DNA of 64,000 nucleotides, taken from the NCBI GenBank assembly GCA_028673005.1, contig CM054112.1:191243144-191307143 (forward strand), read 5' to 3'. The position numbers and the translations under genes are program-made. Of the stretch, positions 36,002-48,200 are shown one piece after another. Positions within the stretch are counted from its first letter, which is position 1, and every line of letters begins with the position of its first letter. Source of the DNA: Tanypteryx hageni (taxonomy: Eukaryota > Arthropoda > Insecta > Odonata > Petaluridae). The notes under the pieces were generated by a model. The model did not search any database. It was not told the origin of the DNA and saw nothing but the letters and a program-made list of their open reading frames with translations.

Positions 36002-36867
36002 TATTTAAATATGAACAACCCAAACTTTTTATGGTTTTTGGAGAAACATTGATTTTCAATTTTAATTTCAGCCATAAGGGGATAATTCTTTCCTGAACTT
36101 GTTATAAATCGTCGGGCACTTGAAATTCATAAAAGCAAGATCAACCATCAATTTTTGCCATTAAAACTCGATTGCAACATAATGACGTATCTTACTATAT
36201 TTTAGTTTTCGGCAAATCTTTTACGGAAATGGAAAATACAAACATCTCTTTTTCGCCGTCCACCCGTAACGGCGGCAGAGTAAAAACACGCCAGGACAAA
36301 TACTCATTTCAGTGAAAATTCTTCGGGTCCTTCGCGCTCCGCAGAAAAACGATTGTCTCACACTGTAAATGTTTTTCTACATGAAGACCAAGTATAATTT
36401 CGAATGTAAAAGGAGTTTTGGGTCACACTTTCAGCTGTCTCTTCTATTTGAGGAAATATATTATTTAATTAATGAACACCTAATAATTAAATAACCAAAT
36501 TTCTAAATGTACGGTCTCGTTTTTCATTGTGGGACTTCAAATAGAGAGAGAATCGTCGTATATTTAAAACAACTTAAGTACATTTAAGGGCCAAATACTG
36601 TCAGTAAAATTTATTTAAATATTTTCGAGACATTTTTCTTAAAGAAATGAAGAGTTCCTGAACATCTTTTAGCATTATTTTAACTTCCAAAGCGCACAGT
36701 TTTATTTTCATTGGGTGTTTTAGATTCAGATTACGATTTGCTTCTCTTGATTTTACTTTCGATGTTTCCGATATATTTATTACTTCGTATGAAAGTTAAT
36801 AAACAGAAATTAAAATTTTTTAACTTTTCAAAGCTCACTTATATATTTTTAAAATGATATATATTAT
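36002..36867. other. No gene seen (intron)
   Basis: AT-rich intron sequence without features. Confidence 0.5.
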
Positions 36868-36896
36868 TGGGAATAACTTTGAAACAGAAAAAATCC

Positions 36897-36967
36897 TGCT
36901 AAGACCGGGAATCGAACCCGGGTCTTCCACTTGCCGGGCGGATATTCTACCACTGAACTACCTTAGC
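36897..36967 (-). tRNA. tRNA-like gene, glycine-type body with GGC in the anticodon position
   Basis: All four arms fold on the minus strand. The acceptor is GCTAAGG/TCTTAGC with discriminator A. The D-stem is GTTC/GAAT with loop AGTGGTA, the anticodon stem is TCCGC/GTGGA, and the T-stem is CCGGG/CCCGG with loop TTCGATT. D-arm and T-arm look like tRNA-Gly. The anticodon loop reads CCGGCAA, which puts GGC (alanine-type) at 34-36 and C instead of the near-universal U at position 33. The G3-U70 alanine identity pair is absent. It is structurally intact but probably not a normal decoding tRNA, more likely a tRNA-derived repeat. Confidence 0.65.
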
Positions 36968-37045
36968 AGATAATCTTTCCTGTTTCTGAACGCGGGGTTT
37001 TTTCTTAGTTGGGTCCGGGCTAGCTAGAAACAGGAAAGAATATCT

Positions 37046-37116
37046 GCTAAGGTAGTTCAGTGGTAGAATATCCGCCCGGCAAGTGGAAGACCCGGGTTTG
37101 ATTCCCGGTCATAGCA
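37046..37116 (+). pseudogene. Mirror-image degraded tRNA-like copy
   Basis: This is the inverted partner of the previous feature, with the same 71-nt layout. The T-loop is TTTGATT instead of TTCGATT, which removes C56 (needed for the D-loop contact). The acceptor strand is TCATAGC, giving an A-A mismatch. All other visible arms match. It is likely the decayed arm of the palindrome. Confidence 0.75.
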
Positions 37117-37145
37117 GGATTTTTTATGTTTCAAAGTTGTTCCCA

Positions 37146-38081
37146 AAAATTACAGCTTATGCCTTTCTGCATAGTTTCTATTATTCCATCAATTTCTGGT
37201 ATATATTAGTCAAAATTTCATTAATTCCTTATTGGCGATTGATGTTACCCAGGGAAGTAATTTTTGAGGTTCATAATAGAAATTTCTGTAACTCAAGTTT
37301 CTGACTCGATGTTTTTCGTATTCGCTTGAGGTTAAAGTACTAGGGGTTCGATTGTTTGCATTCGTATAATGAGTGATGTATAAAGCAATATTTCAATTTT
37401 TAAAATAACGCCTTTTCCTATTAATTTTTTTATGACCAATGGATTTAGTTTTAAAAATAAATATCCTTATCACTCGAAAATCACGCGCTGTCTTGCATTT
37501 GAAGTTATCGTAGCCCAAGCATTATGTTAATATTTCTGGCGTTTAAAATTTATACTTGTGTCTTCAGCGTGTTTCAATTATATTTCGTGGCTGTTTCTAA
37601 ATAAGGAAAAGGTATTTTTACAGAGAGACGAGGGCCCGAATGACTTTGGCGAGCAAGGAGCTAAAGTGGTCGGCATTTGCTCTCGGCATCTCCTCATCAT
37701 TCCCTCCCCCTCTTCCAAAATCCCCGACAGCCGCCCTCCCCCTCATTCGCGTCTCCCATTGCGAAGCGCACGTATACTTTAGATGGGGGCTGATGACGCA
37801 GTTATAGCAGGAAAGAGTACGGAGAGAGTTTCTCCATCAAAATGAAATGTTTTCATCGTTCGGAGTGAATTATAGGGTTCTGGGAGATGGGACTCGCAAG
37901 ATGCCGTCAAAATAACCATAGAACATTTACTTCGGAGCGACTGACAAAGACAATGCCGATAATTTCATTCGATCAATGAAATCCTTGTTAAATTGAATTT
38001 TTTCGAGCTCGTATTTAGAAAAATCTTTATTTTCATGAATACGAATTTAATGTTTTTGAAATTATTAAGGAAACGATCATG

Positions 38082-38085
<4 letters not shown>
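37146..38085. other. No gene seen (intron)
   Basis: A GC-richer patch at 37620-37760 contains short frames without similarity to proteins. Nothing else recognised. Confidence 0.45.
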
Positions 38086-38155
<70 letters not shown>

Positions 38156-38162
38156 TACACAT
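38086..38162. repeat. Compound microsatellite (CT)n(TA)n(CA)n
   Basis: A CT run is followed directly by a TA run and then by ACACACATACACATAC. The three blocks adjoin without a break. Confidence 0.95.
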
Positions 38163-40904
38163 ACAAATAAAAATATAATAGAAATAAAAAATACGTTTAA
38201 TGTAATTTTAGAGTGCTCTGGAAAAACGAAAACACCTTAATAAATGCTGATTCATTTTCAGTTTGAAATTCAACGAAAGTTATTCTTAAAAATAGCAAAA
38301 CGTAAAAAACCAGAGAGAAAGTCTTTTATGCTTGGTTGCTCTTAACTTCCACAAAATAAATGAGTTTTAGATGGCCCAGTGTCCCCTGATGACGCTAAAT
38401 TAAGAGGTCGTTTCAGTTCGGACGATTGAGACCGCCGCGGGAGAGGACAAGAAACTACGAATTGGTGTACAAAAAAACCCTCTGAACCACACGATTCAGC
38501 ATCGCAGTAAGATTATACGTCAAACTTTTATTCAAGTATCTATTAAAGACTAAGAAAGTGACCGAATGCACTTTTGGAAATTGACCGCATTGCTGCACAC
38601 GTGCCGCCAAATTAATCATCCGAAGGATCGTAACCGAACTTAATGCCCCTTAAATAACGCCGCGAAATAACTTTCAACTCGGGCGATAAGGAAACTCAAA
38701 TAAAAGGAGAGCGAGGCTCCGGCGCCATTTCGTTCCCGTTCCCGCCAAAACCCTTTCTCTCTTGTTTTATTGCAACTGGCAGAACGAATAAAAGAAACAA
38801 AGCCGTTCCAATTTGAGAGAAATGGTAATCGAGGTAATGGCTTCCTGTTGCAGACGAAGAGAGAGTGAAAGAGAAAGAAAGTCCTCTCGCAAAATGAGAA
38901 GGGGACGGAAAAGGAGAAGGAATTGGATGGTAATGGATTACAAAAAAAGTGAAACGAAAAAAAAACTATAAAATGGAAAGATGACCGCAATCAAGGGAGA
39001 GAAATTAGAAAAGGGATGGAAGGAGAGTCTGGGTCAAGAGGTCAGTTTCGCCCCATACTTGTGGTTCCCCCCCTCGTACGCGGAAGGGTGTGCCGAGGCA
39101 TTTTCAGCTATTAGGCGGTGCCAATTTTATTCTAGTCTAGAAAATGCCTGCGAAAGAACAGCGACGCATGCAACTCGATTGAAATACAAAAAGGAATTAA
39201 TTATGAAAACTTTTGGAAAAAGAAAACGAACGTCGGAATGTTATATTAACTTAGAAAGCGTGTACAAATTGGTAAAACACCTTAAAATGATAAAACTTGC
39301 GATGACAATTGCGGAAAAGCGCGCTATATATATTACGTAATGATTATATAAGATGTAAGTAAATTTTAATTTAATACGGGACATGGGCGCCCATTGGAAC
39401 TTTTCCAAGGAGGGGCCAAGAGGATAGGCAAGCTCCCGCAGTCGGGTTTGGTGGGAAAAATATTTTAGTGGTTTGTTTCAAGCATATTGCAGCGGATCCC
39501 CCACCTTCTTTTCTGATCTCTGAAAAATGACCGTGTTAATCCCCTAACCTAACCATTACTCAATGGTTGTTTTCCCTTGATTTAGGTCTGATTCAAAGTG
39601 GGGCAATTGCCCTCCTGGATAACTCAACACAAATGAGATGATACGCTGTTTTGGATAACCTTCAAAATTTAAATCCGCCCACTTGTTTCTCTCGATACTA
39701 ACCGGCCGTGTGTGTGTGTATACGGCCGATTAATAATATGCTTACACAATAACTTGTCTTTGAGTAGTACTATTCATATTGACTCATCTTCGGCATCAGA
39801 TGACGTTTCATCATCAACAAAGTCATTCAATATCGACGAACCATAAATCAACAAAATACCATTAATATCAGATCCTTCGTCGACTTGTCTTCATTGCACA
39901 TAAAATGGAAGTGTGTGAGACAAAAATAATCGAGGTTTAGGGGGAGATGGCGTCCAAAAACTTTGTTTGAAAATACGCCGGCCTACATTAGAAAAAAAGG
40001 TGTGATGCCGCTGTGGGATTCGGATGAATCATTGGTAATAAGGGTGCACCACCGACACCCAATTAACTAATCAAGTTATCGAACGACTATGATGTTGCAG
40101 GCGACTATGCTGTTTCATCCGTTTCATATGAGTAGGGAAAGGAAAAAAGGTCCGAGGAGATTTATATGCTAATATACTAAATGCATACAATCAGGAGCAT
40201 CATTGAATAAACATACGAATTTTACATGTGAGTGATGTCGATTACTAAAATATTTGAATAATTTACATTCTAAAGTCGTCCAAAGGCTGCTAAATGCATT
40301 ATTTACGAATTCCCTCGAAAAAAGAAACTTCAAAGATCACTGCATGATAATTTATGCTGAAATATACGAAATGATGGTCTAATCTCTTTTTTTACCTTTT
40401 GTTGGGGACAGTCATCGCATTATTGCTGATAAGGTCGGTTTTTTTATTCTTTTCTCTTTCGGAATTTTAGTTGCCAAGATTATTCGAAGATAGTAAGAAA
40501 TACAGAGTGAAGGAAATTTTTTAAAAAGGATAACGCGTGATTTACTCTGAAACGTGAAACCACTATTCTACTTTTCGCAAAAAATAATTCCCGATATAGA
40601 TTCCAAAGTTTATAGACAATGTTTGTCGTGCACATTCCATTTGTCTATCTGACCACATTCTTGAGAGCCGCTGAGGTGACCATTGCTTTAATTTTTCACG
40701 TTTGGTAGGAAGAAAGTACATTCCAATTTTGAAATTTATATCCTATTTCTAATTAGTAAAACTTATCCGCAAGATAACTGGGATTATATCTGTAAAGACA
40801 ATATTTTTTAGATAAATATCATGAAAAATTATATATTTACATTAATTTCAAGACTACGGATAGTTTTAATTTTATTGTAAACTCATTATATATTAATACT
40901 CAAT
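38163..40904. other. No gene seen (intron); possible hAT end fragment
   Basis: At 39374-39410 the sequence ATGGGCGCCCATTGG, followed by AAGGAGGGGCCAAGAGG, resembles the left end of a hAT MITE. No partner end was found. A purine-rich patch lies at 38810-38970. No coding sequence was recognised. Confidence 0.4.
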
Positions 40905-40990
40905 GTCTGTCCATCCGTCCGTATTTCCGTCTGTCCGTCCGTCCGTCTGTATGTCCGTCCGTCTGTCCATCCGTCTGTCCGTCCGTTTGT
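40905..40990 (+). repeat. TCCG tetranucleotide repeat
   Basis: Imperfect repeats of TCCG with TCTG, TCCA and TATG variants run across about 86 bp. Confidence 0.9.
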
Positions 40991-43900
40991 CCCCCCTTTT
41001 ATTTCTTGAACAGTTTGTCATAGAGAAATGCTGTAAATGTCATTTTGTTTCTACCAACTAGGGGACCCCGAGAAAACTACTTTCGTTTACGGAAGTTTCC
41101 CGGATTCGACTCCGGGAGAGGATTATATTTTCCCATATGTTTACACAGGAGTTTAGATTTTTCAAGGTGCAAGGATTATTTCCTTCATTCATTAAAATAC
41201 GTAAATATGGACCGAATTTCTCTGTTTTTGCTTTATTCGACGGCAAAATCTATAAAATATCTTATTCTTGCAATGTTTTGATGTTAAACGGAATAATTTC
41301 TCAGAAACACGCATTTCTTTTCGAAATTTTATGACTTTTTCGTACTCTTTCCGGGTGTTGCCAAGGCGACCCGCATTGTTGCGTCCGATTGACTTAGCGT
41401 GTATTAAGCCTTCAAATAGACTTTTATGAAGTATCGAAATTATAGTTGTAGTAATGTCAAAGTTAATAGATTGCAACGTTAATAATTAAATTAAAGACAA
41501 GGGGCCTGTTGCAGTACTTCCTGCAAACAAATAGTACACTATTATTATCGATTGAGATATCAAACGAGACAACATGCTTTTAAATGCGTAACTCCCTCCA
41601 TACCCTTGACATTAACATAATTAGTCAACAGCGTGAACAAATTAAGTTCACGAGAGTTCATCTCAATAGTTTCGGAACGCAGCACTCGGACTCAACCCCT
41701 AACGTTAATTGGCTAATAAGTTTTTACGATAGCCACCAAAACTTGCGGAGGAATAATTAAATGCAACGTTTTTGTTAAGATCATCAAATGCGCCACGAAA
41801 AAGACCCTACACATGCGTCATACTAACGAGCTAGGCAATTTTCCCTCAACTGTAATTGGAAAATCTTTTGAAACATTTTTGCGTGGAGTTCATCTCCCTT
41901 CCATCTTCCTCTCTCCCCCTCCTCCCATCTCCACTCTCTCTACTCCTCCCCAACCTTCTCACTACGTTCGACAACCCTTAACCCGCTCTCCTCTGATTAA
42001 GATGGGACGGAATGTTTACCCTCGCCTTTCTTTTTTTTAAATTCCCAATCTCCCTCCGCCTCTCTCTTCCTCTCTGGCTCCGTTGGGAGACTGAGCCTCG
42101 TCAAATATATCAAGCAACACCAGGAAAGGTCGTATAGCCAACGAAGATTTGAGTCCCGCTAAAATTTTCCATAGTTTACCTTCTTAATCGATCGATCGAT
42201 TAATCGACTTTGGAGTAATTGACAAATATTTGCAAAAAAGAAGGAAAAATCTTTGTTTATTTTGTCGAGCATACACTAGGCGCGAGGGAACATATTTGTT
42301 TCGAAAAACATAATGAAATAGTTTACATAGCTAGAGATAGTCGAATCGTGCGGTTTGCTTGCTTTAGTAAATGGAAGTTAAACCTCTAGGTACTAGGGTA
42401 CGTTGTTGCTCAACGAAAAATTTCGGAAGGCCATACTTTTAAACGTACTACAGCGACATTCGTTGTCTGTTAACAACTGAGCTAAAAACTTATCATTTGG
42501 AGTCGAAGTTGTCGGGATGATCTTTGCCGAAATATAAGCTAGCGGAGATAATTGAAGTGAATTGAGTTACTTCGTTGAAGTGATTAGATCCACGCAATCG
42601 TCCCGACGTTTCAGGGTACCGCGGAAGAAAACTATCCGAGGAATATTACTAGCGTTTTTTAAAATTCTCTATTTACCGACGCATTTTTAGTCTCTAGGCC
42701 GAAACAGTTTCTGGCATAAGTTGAGCTTCGCCAGTCGGGTCAAGAGGAAATCTTCGCCATCCCATTACTTGCTTGCTTGCTTGCTTTTCAGACGAAATTA
42801 AAAACTCTAACGTAAGATCATTTCATCGTCCTTTTCGGGTACAGGACATACTGGCGCTCAAGAAGTCCGATAGAAATGGAAGTTTCTGCGGACAACTACA
42901 ATTTAAAACAAACTATTAACAAAAACAGTCGCGCCCGTTAAAAATATATGGTATATCATCCTGGTGGATTCATAATTGATTTTGAAACCCACCGAAATAA
43001 TTATTATATGCTTCAAATGTCGTTTCTATGTTATTTACTGTTTATATTGATAATTATTACCTACACAGAAAAAGAGAGGAAGCAGAGTATAATTATAAAT
43101 ATGTACCATCTCTGTCATATTTTTTAAAAATATATAAATATTTTAAAAGAGAGCACATTAATTTATCGATAAAATTGACGTTGTATTGTATGGATAGAAG
43201 CAGAACGTTTTCTTCAAAAGATATGGCACTCTTTTAAAATAGAAAAGATTCGGAAATATAAATTCAAACTATTTAGCCGAGCTAAGCAGAGCCAATGCTC
43301 AATTTGGAATTCTACATGAACAAATCAAATTTTAAGAGGAAAACTATGCTGAATTTCTTAGACTAGACTTGATGATAATGATCTTTATCAAACTCATAAT
43401 AATAGTCTTGACTACTTTTTAAAAGGAAAAATATACTGAATTCTTTAGACTAAAATTAATCAATGATTACTTCATCCGACATTTTTGCGACGAAATGCCA
43501 AATTTAAGCGGCAAAAGTAGTTATGATATAACGTAAATTGACCAAGATATTTTCATTCGTACAAAAAACTTTCATAAAAGCCAATCCAGCAAACAAAAGA
43601 AAGCTATCTGTCGGAAAACGTCAAATATAGTACCACCCAAAGGGATTGAAATCATTTGTGAATGATGTATGAAAGCGTTCTGCCCTTTTTCGTAGCTGGA
43701 ATTAACTCCTCCAATTGTGCCATAAAAGGGCCAGTCATTCCCATGGGATTATAGACTCATGCTTCCCCCAATGAAAAAACACGAGCTAAATTCACGCAAC
43801 ACGTCGCGCAGTGATGTAAACAACTGTTGTTAGAGCTTCGAGGTGTGTTCAGTTAGTGAATATGATATTTAGTTTGAAATTGTCATTCATCTCAAATTTT

Positions 43901-44511
43901 TATTTTATGATTATGGCATGAAAACGTTAACCTGAAATAAATAAAACAAGAAAATATGATAGTAAAGATCGATTTTAAGTTAATTAAATATACTTTACTA
44001 GATACAATCAAGAATAAAATAGTTTGCTAAAAATGAATCGGAATATTAATCCTTCTTTCCATTTAGTGATTAAATGTACCTACGCTGATGTGGCCATGAA
44101 GGATGTAGTTTTAAGATAATTATTTAAATGTTTTTGTAACATTTTCAAACATTTAAAAAATAGTATGTTCATAATTTTAGTATATAGAATTAAAATTTAT
44201 CAACTAAAATTATTTCATTTTTAATTTTTTTATGGAATTTTAAATATTGTTTCCGCCGGTAGCAAATAGCAAATTTCCATTTTGTTAAACACGAAAAATA
44301 ATGCATATGCCATGAATAACGATGGCTCATACGCAGAAAGGATTTTTGCGATCTCTCTTCGGAAAACCGATTCCAATATTGGATCGAGTTGTGTAAGATA
44401 AGTCGAAGTCATTATGGCCGATTCAAAATAGACAAGACCGTAACAGAGATTAAAGTTTTTTTACTGTGACAAAACGTAGATCTCCCGTCCAATAAGCGAT
44501 CGATTCCTTAC
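40991..44511. other. Remainder of the large intron, no gene seen
   Basis: A short CTTG tetranucleotide run lies at 42768-42786 and an ATCGATCGATCG run near 42188. Positions 41888-42070 are pyrimidine-rich. No exon with acceptable splice sites and no RNA gene was found. Confidence 0.45.
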
Positions 44512-44623
44512 CTTGCAGTGAAATTAAATTACGCTGTCCGTTTGAATTGGCTCCGTCCGATCTCTTTAGGGACTGACCGTTGCCCACCCACGCATCGGAT
44601 TCCTCTCCGTTGCCGTAACCATG
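44512..44623 (-). CDS. Second coding exon of the peptide precursor
   Basis: This is a 112-nt exon. The acceptor is CTTTTCCATTCACAG followed by CAT (phase 0). The exon ends with one base of a codon (CTGCAAG before the donor GTAAGG). It encodes HGYGNGEESDAWVGNGQSLKR and then SDGANSNGQRNLISLQ. There is one Lys-Arg site; residues after it could be released as a small peptide. The final G joins AT of the exon at 30703 to form Asp, so the frame continues across a 13,808-bp intron. No family similarity was recognised. Confidence 0.66.
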
Positions 44624-45002
44624 CTGTGAATGGAAAAGGAAAGAATTACGCGACAAACTTTCGCCAAAGATATATAAAATGCCGTATACTAGAATATCGA
44701 AATTACGGTCCCCGTAATTCACATGTTTACTCATTCACCTACCGTGACGGGATAATATGTATCACTCATCCCATGAGACATTTTAGATTGGTTTCAAAGG
44801 ATTCACTAAGTAAAAGGAAGGACCGTGATAGATTTCAGGCACCATCATACTTTCTCATACATTTATTTGCTTATACTGATCGCAATACCACTTAATTTTT
44901 CTTGCGGTACACTATGGAACAATAGCAATTGAGAAACGCGCGAAATACATAAAAGGGTGCGAATTAACAAAGGGCGTTTCCTGCTCCTATCCGCCAACGT
45001 AC
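44624..45002. other. First coding-region intron (379 bp)
   Basis: It begins GTACGT and ends CACAG on the minus strand. No other feature was seen. Confidence 0.6.
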
Positions 45003-45224
45003 CGGAATGCGGGACTTCCCTTCCTTCTCCAGCAAACCCTGGATGAAGATGCGTGCCAGTGCATCTCTGTCGCTCGTCAGTTCCGGTTGCGACGGGTATT
45101 CGGGCTGGCCGTCGTCGTAGGAGAGCGCGGACGCGGGAATGGGCGGCGAAGTGGACGAGAGGATGACGATGGTGAGGAGCGGGAGGAGCGGCGGCGAAAG
45201 GAGGAGGCGCGGCGGCCACGGCAT
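45003..45224 (-). CDS. First coding exon of the peptide precursor, with signal peptide
   Basis: The ATG at 45224-45222 follows directly after a pyrimidine-rich acceptor (TCTTCTTCCTCCCCAG), so the 5' UTR is probably on a separate upstream exon that I could not find. The 74 codons give a signal peptide of about 33 residues: MPWPPR, then a Leu/Pro/Ile-rich core LLTIVILSS, ending near PASA. The mature start is LSYDDGQPEY. An amphipathic-looking segment with DRDALARIFIQGLLEKEGK follows. The exon ends at CCG before the donor GTACGT, phase 0. An in-frame upstream Met (45332) was not chosen because it would bury the signal sequence. The GC-rich coding sequence contrasts with its AT-rich surroundings. 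Confidence 0.78.
45126..45224 (-). other. Signal peptide coding segment
   Basis: Residues 1-33 have the n-, h- and c-region layout expected for secretion. There is Arg at position 6, a hydrophobic core at about 7-22, and small residues (Ala-Ser-Ala) at the predicted cleavage point before LSYDD. Confidence 0.75.
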
Positions 45225-48200
45225 CTGGGGAGGAAGAAGAGAGCGGGTTAGGGGCGCGAGATCCTCATGGAGTGCGGTTGAGTCCGATTTTTCCTTGGAA
45301 AAAACGTTCTGTAAATACTTCTCCAACCGCACCCATCGCGAAGATAGGCTAGGAATAGAACTGCATAGAAATAAGCCTGAAACGAAAGAGCTAACGATAT
45401 TTAACTCTTTTCTCCAGTGAACATTTTTTTGCAGCTGGTTTAAAGAAGATAATGCTTGGTTTTTCTCTAAGCAAAGATATTGCTTCAGTTTCTCAAAAGA
45501 GAACCATCGAAATCACCTTATGGTCGAAGTCAAATTGGCAAAAGGCATAAATTTTATTGTTGTAGTGACCTTACCACCAGGTCTAGAGCCTAATTGTATT
45601 GTAATTAAATAAAAATATTGTGAGAACAAAGACGCGCATTTCAGATAAAAATCAGTTGTCGACAGTGGTGATTCACAGTTAGTAGATTATAAAAAGAGCC
45701 ACAGCGTTTGTAAGTAAGAGGGGATATTTTAAAAACTTATTTTATTGAAATTAGTGTCCGCTCCAGATAAGTGTTCCTCTTTCATTGTAGTACACAGCTG
45801 ACTCTCAGGAGCGATTCTTGCAAGAGTCTTTTCGAAATTCTGTTTCGAGGGTTTTTACTTCTGATGAAGTTGTTCTCATCACGATTGTTTTAATCAATAT
45901 CAAGTTTATCTAATCATCGGCAGCAAAAGCAAACTTTTGGGTTTTAAATATCGCCCACGTTAGGTAAGTTATTATTTATTTGTTACGGTTTTCTTGCAAA
46001 ATTCGAACAAACTGATATCTAAATGTGGGCAGAAAGATATCTAATATACTCCTTATGACTCTCGACAGTCCGCTGGTTATTACGAAATAAAATAACTTTG
46101 CGAGAAAAATTCTTTGGAAGATTCTGCGAAACTGAAGTATCTTATCTACTGGTGTCAACGCTTCTCCTTTCCCATTGCGACCGAAGTATCTGCAATTAAT
46201 TCGCTAATACTTACTATCTACTAAACCTCGTATCGGAAACAACCGCTGCCCTTGGTAATATTCCAATTCGAGTAAAAGCTGTTGATAAGGGGGTTATGAC
46301 GCGTTTTCTACACTTTCTCTTCCATTCTTCCTCCTTTTAATTCTCAGTCGCATCAAACCCGTATTCCACAAGCGTCATCCACTCACCGTACGAAATTGAG
46401 TTTTAGCTGGTGAAGAGAGTCGTTTGACTCCATTGTTCCGCGAATTAACAAAGGAATTCGTCTTTCGCTGCGAAACTATGCTAGAAGTAGAAATACTTTA
46501 GGAGTGCAAATGGAAAAATCTCCTCTGGTAATCCGTTGTAGATCAGTTATTACTCGTGAGATTCATATAATTAAATACTGTTTATTTAAAAAGCGTGCCA
46601 TTGAAATATGATCGCCTCTGTTTGTCTCGCGACGAGTTCATTTCTTGCCCCTTGTTATTTCATGTTTAGAAAAGAATGAATGAATAATAAAACTTGCCAC
46701 ATGTATTCAAATGGGGAACTTTTCCACACTTATAAAATGTATCGATGTGGTTGAGTTGGACCGATATTGCCTATGAGTGCCACACCCGGCGACAGCATTT
46801 CCAGGAGTGTAACGCGAATTCCTATGAGAATTCAATTCCATGTCTCCCATTATTTTTTAGCAATTTTGCCGTACATTCGATTCTAGCTCGACACTTCCGC
46901 AGAATAAAAGAGGAAAATTTAAATGTTTTAAAAAGTTGCGTAATTTTATAATAACTATGCTTTATTCAAAATATTTTTAAAAATTTGCTTTGTATAATTT
47001 AAATCAATTCGTGTATATCATAGTTACCGAAACTTATTAAAATTGTAAACTTTAGTAGTAGATGAAAATAATCCAGAAAGTTGAGTAATTCGCAGTTTGG
47101 CTACTAAAGTTGGGATCATTATTCATTCATGAATTATTAATATTTTAATTTAAACTATATTTTCGCTAGACTTATTCATTTAAATTGATTAATACAATCT
47201 TATAAATTAAGAATTTCTAACGCCGAAATAAATTCTCATTGAAATGATGAATTATAACTCTAAGTGGCTACGAAGATAAACACGAATGAGACTCTATAAA
47301 ACATCCCTGTTCCCGTCTTCCCCTTCATCCCATTCCAAAAACTTCACAAGGTAATAATGGAGATACTTTTGCGTTTCACTCTCATTGGCTGAGTTTTTGG
47401 TCTTACAACGAAGGCATTCTTATAGATGTTCAACTCATTTTCTCAATCGGATAAGTTAAAACGTCGGAGAAGTTCCTACCTAACTATTAATAGAAGTATA
47501 TTAAAATACTGTCCTCCCCTTATCTTTTTTCATTAAAGCGAAAACCTCTTTCATAGTAAATGCTAAACTTGCTGAATGTTTACTATGGAAAAATGAAATT
47601 TCGAGAATTAATTGATGGCGACATTTCTCAGTATTCGGTGATTTTAAATGTTTTATTTGAAATTTTCCCGAGAATAATATTTTTTCAGAGCTCTTGTAGC
47701 ATCAATCCATTTTATTAGAAGTTTTATTTTGTTGAACTGTTTTAATATAGATAAAAATTTTCAGTAAAATTTTAGTTTATTTTTCTTAAAATAGCTTTTT
47801 AAAAGAAAAATGTTCTTTTTTAATTTTATTTTTAGATCATTCCATTCCTGATTGCTAACTCTTTTGACTTGGCCCCTTATTCCCGAAACTATTTTCCCAA
47901 ATTGAGAACGAAAAAACGATGCTCTGCGGTTATGGAAGGGATGATAAGAAAACTGAAAACTTTTTTTTTGACGCTCAAAAATTTCAAAGAAAAATGTGGC
48001 CCGAAGGAGCTTCATTCGTTTACGTAATAGCGGTCGGTGCATTGAAGCACTCTAATAAAATTATCTTCCCCGAGTTTAACCTTCAAATGAAAAGCCTCTC
48101 CTGAAGAAAAACGGCTTTTCGTCGCCGCCAACAATCGTCTTTTTGAAGCTATTCATTTTCATCCTCTCCCTTCCTACATCTCGTCAGATACCAAATAAAA

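Larger units (their letters stand above)
36868..37145. repeat. Large palindrome with a tRNA-like gene in each arm
   Basis: The arms (about 36868-36988 and 37026-37145) are nearly perfect inverted copies of each other, separated by about 37 bp. Each arm holds a tRNA-like sequence plus shared flanks, AACAGGAAAGA on the inner side and GGGAAYAACTTTGAAAC on the outer side. The homology therefore extends beyond the tRNA. As an RNA or single strand this would fold into one long hairpin. Confidence 0.9.

Noticed and set aside
44863..45219. Alternative minus-strand frame overlapping the signal-peptide exon
   Set aside because: It is a His/Ala/Arg-rich shadow of the GC-rich exon. The chosen frame has the signal peptide and phase-consistent donors.
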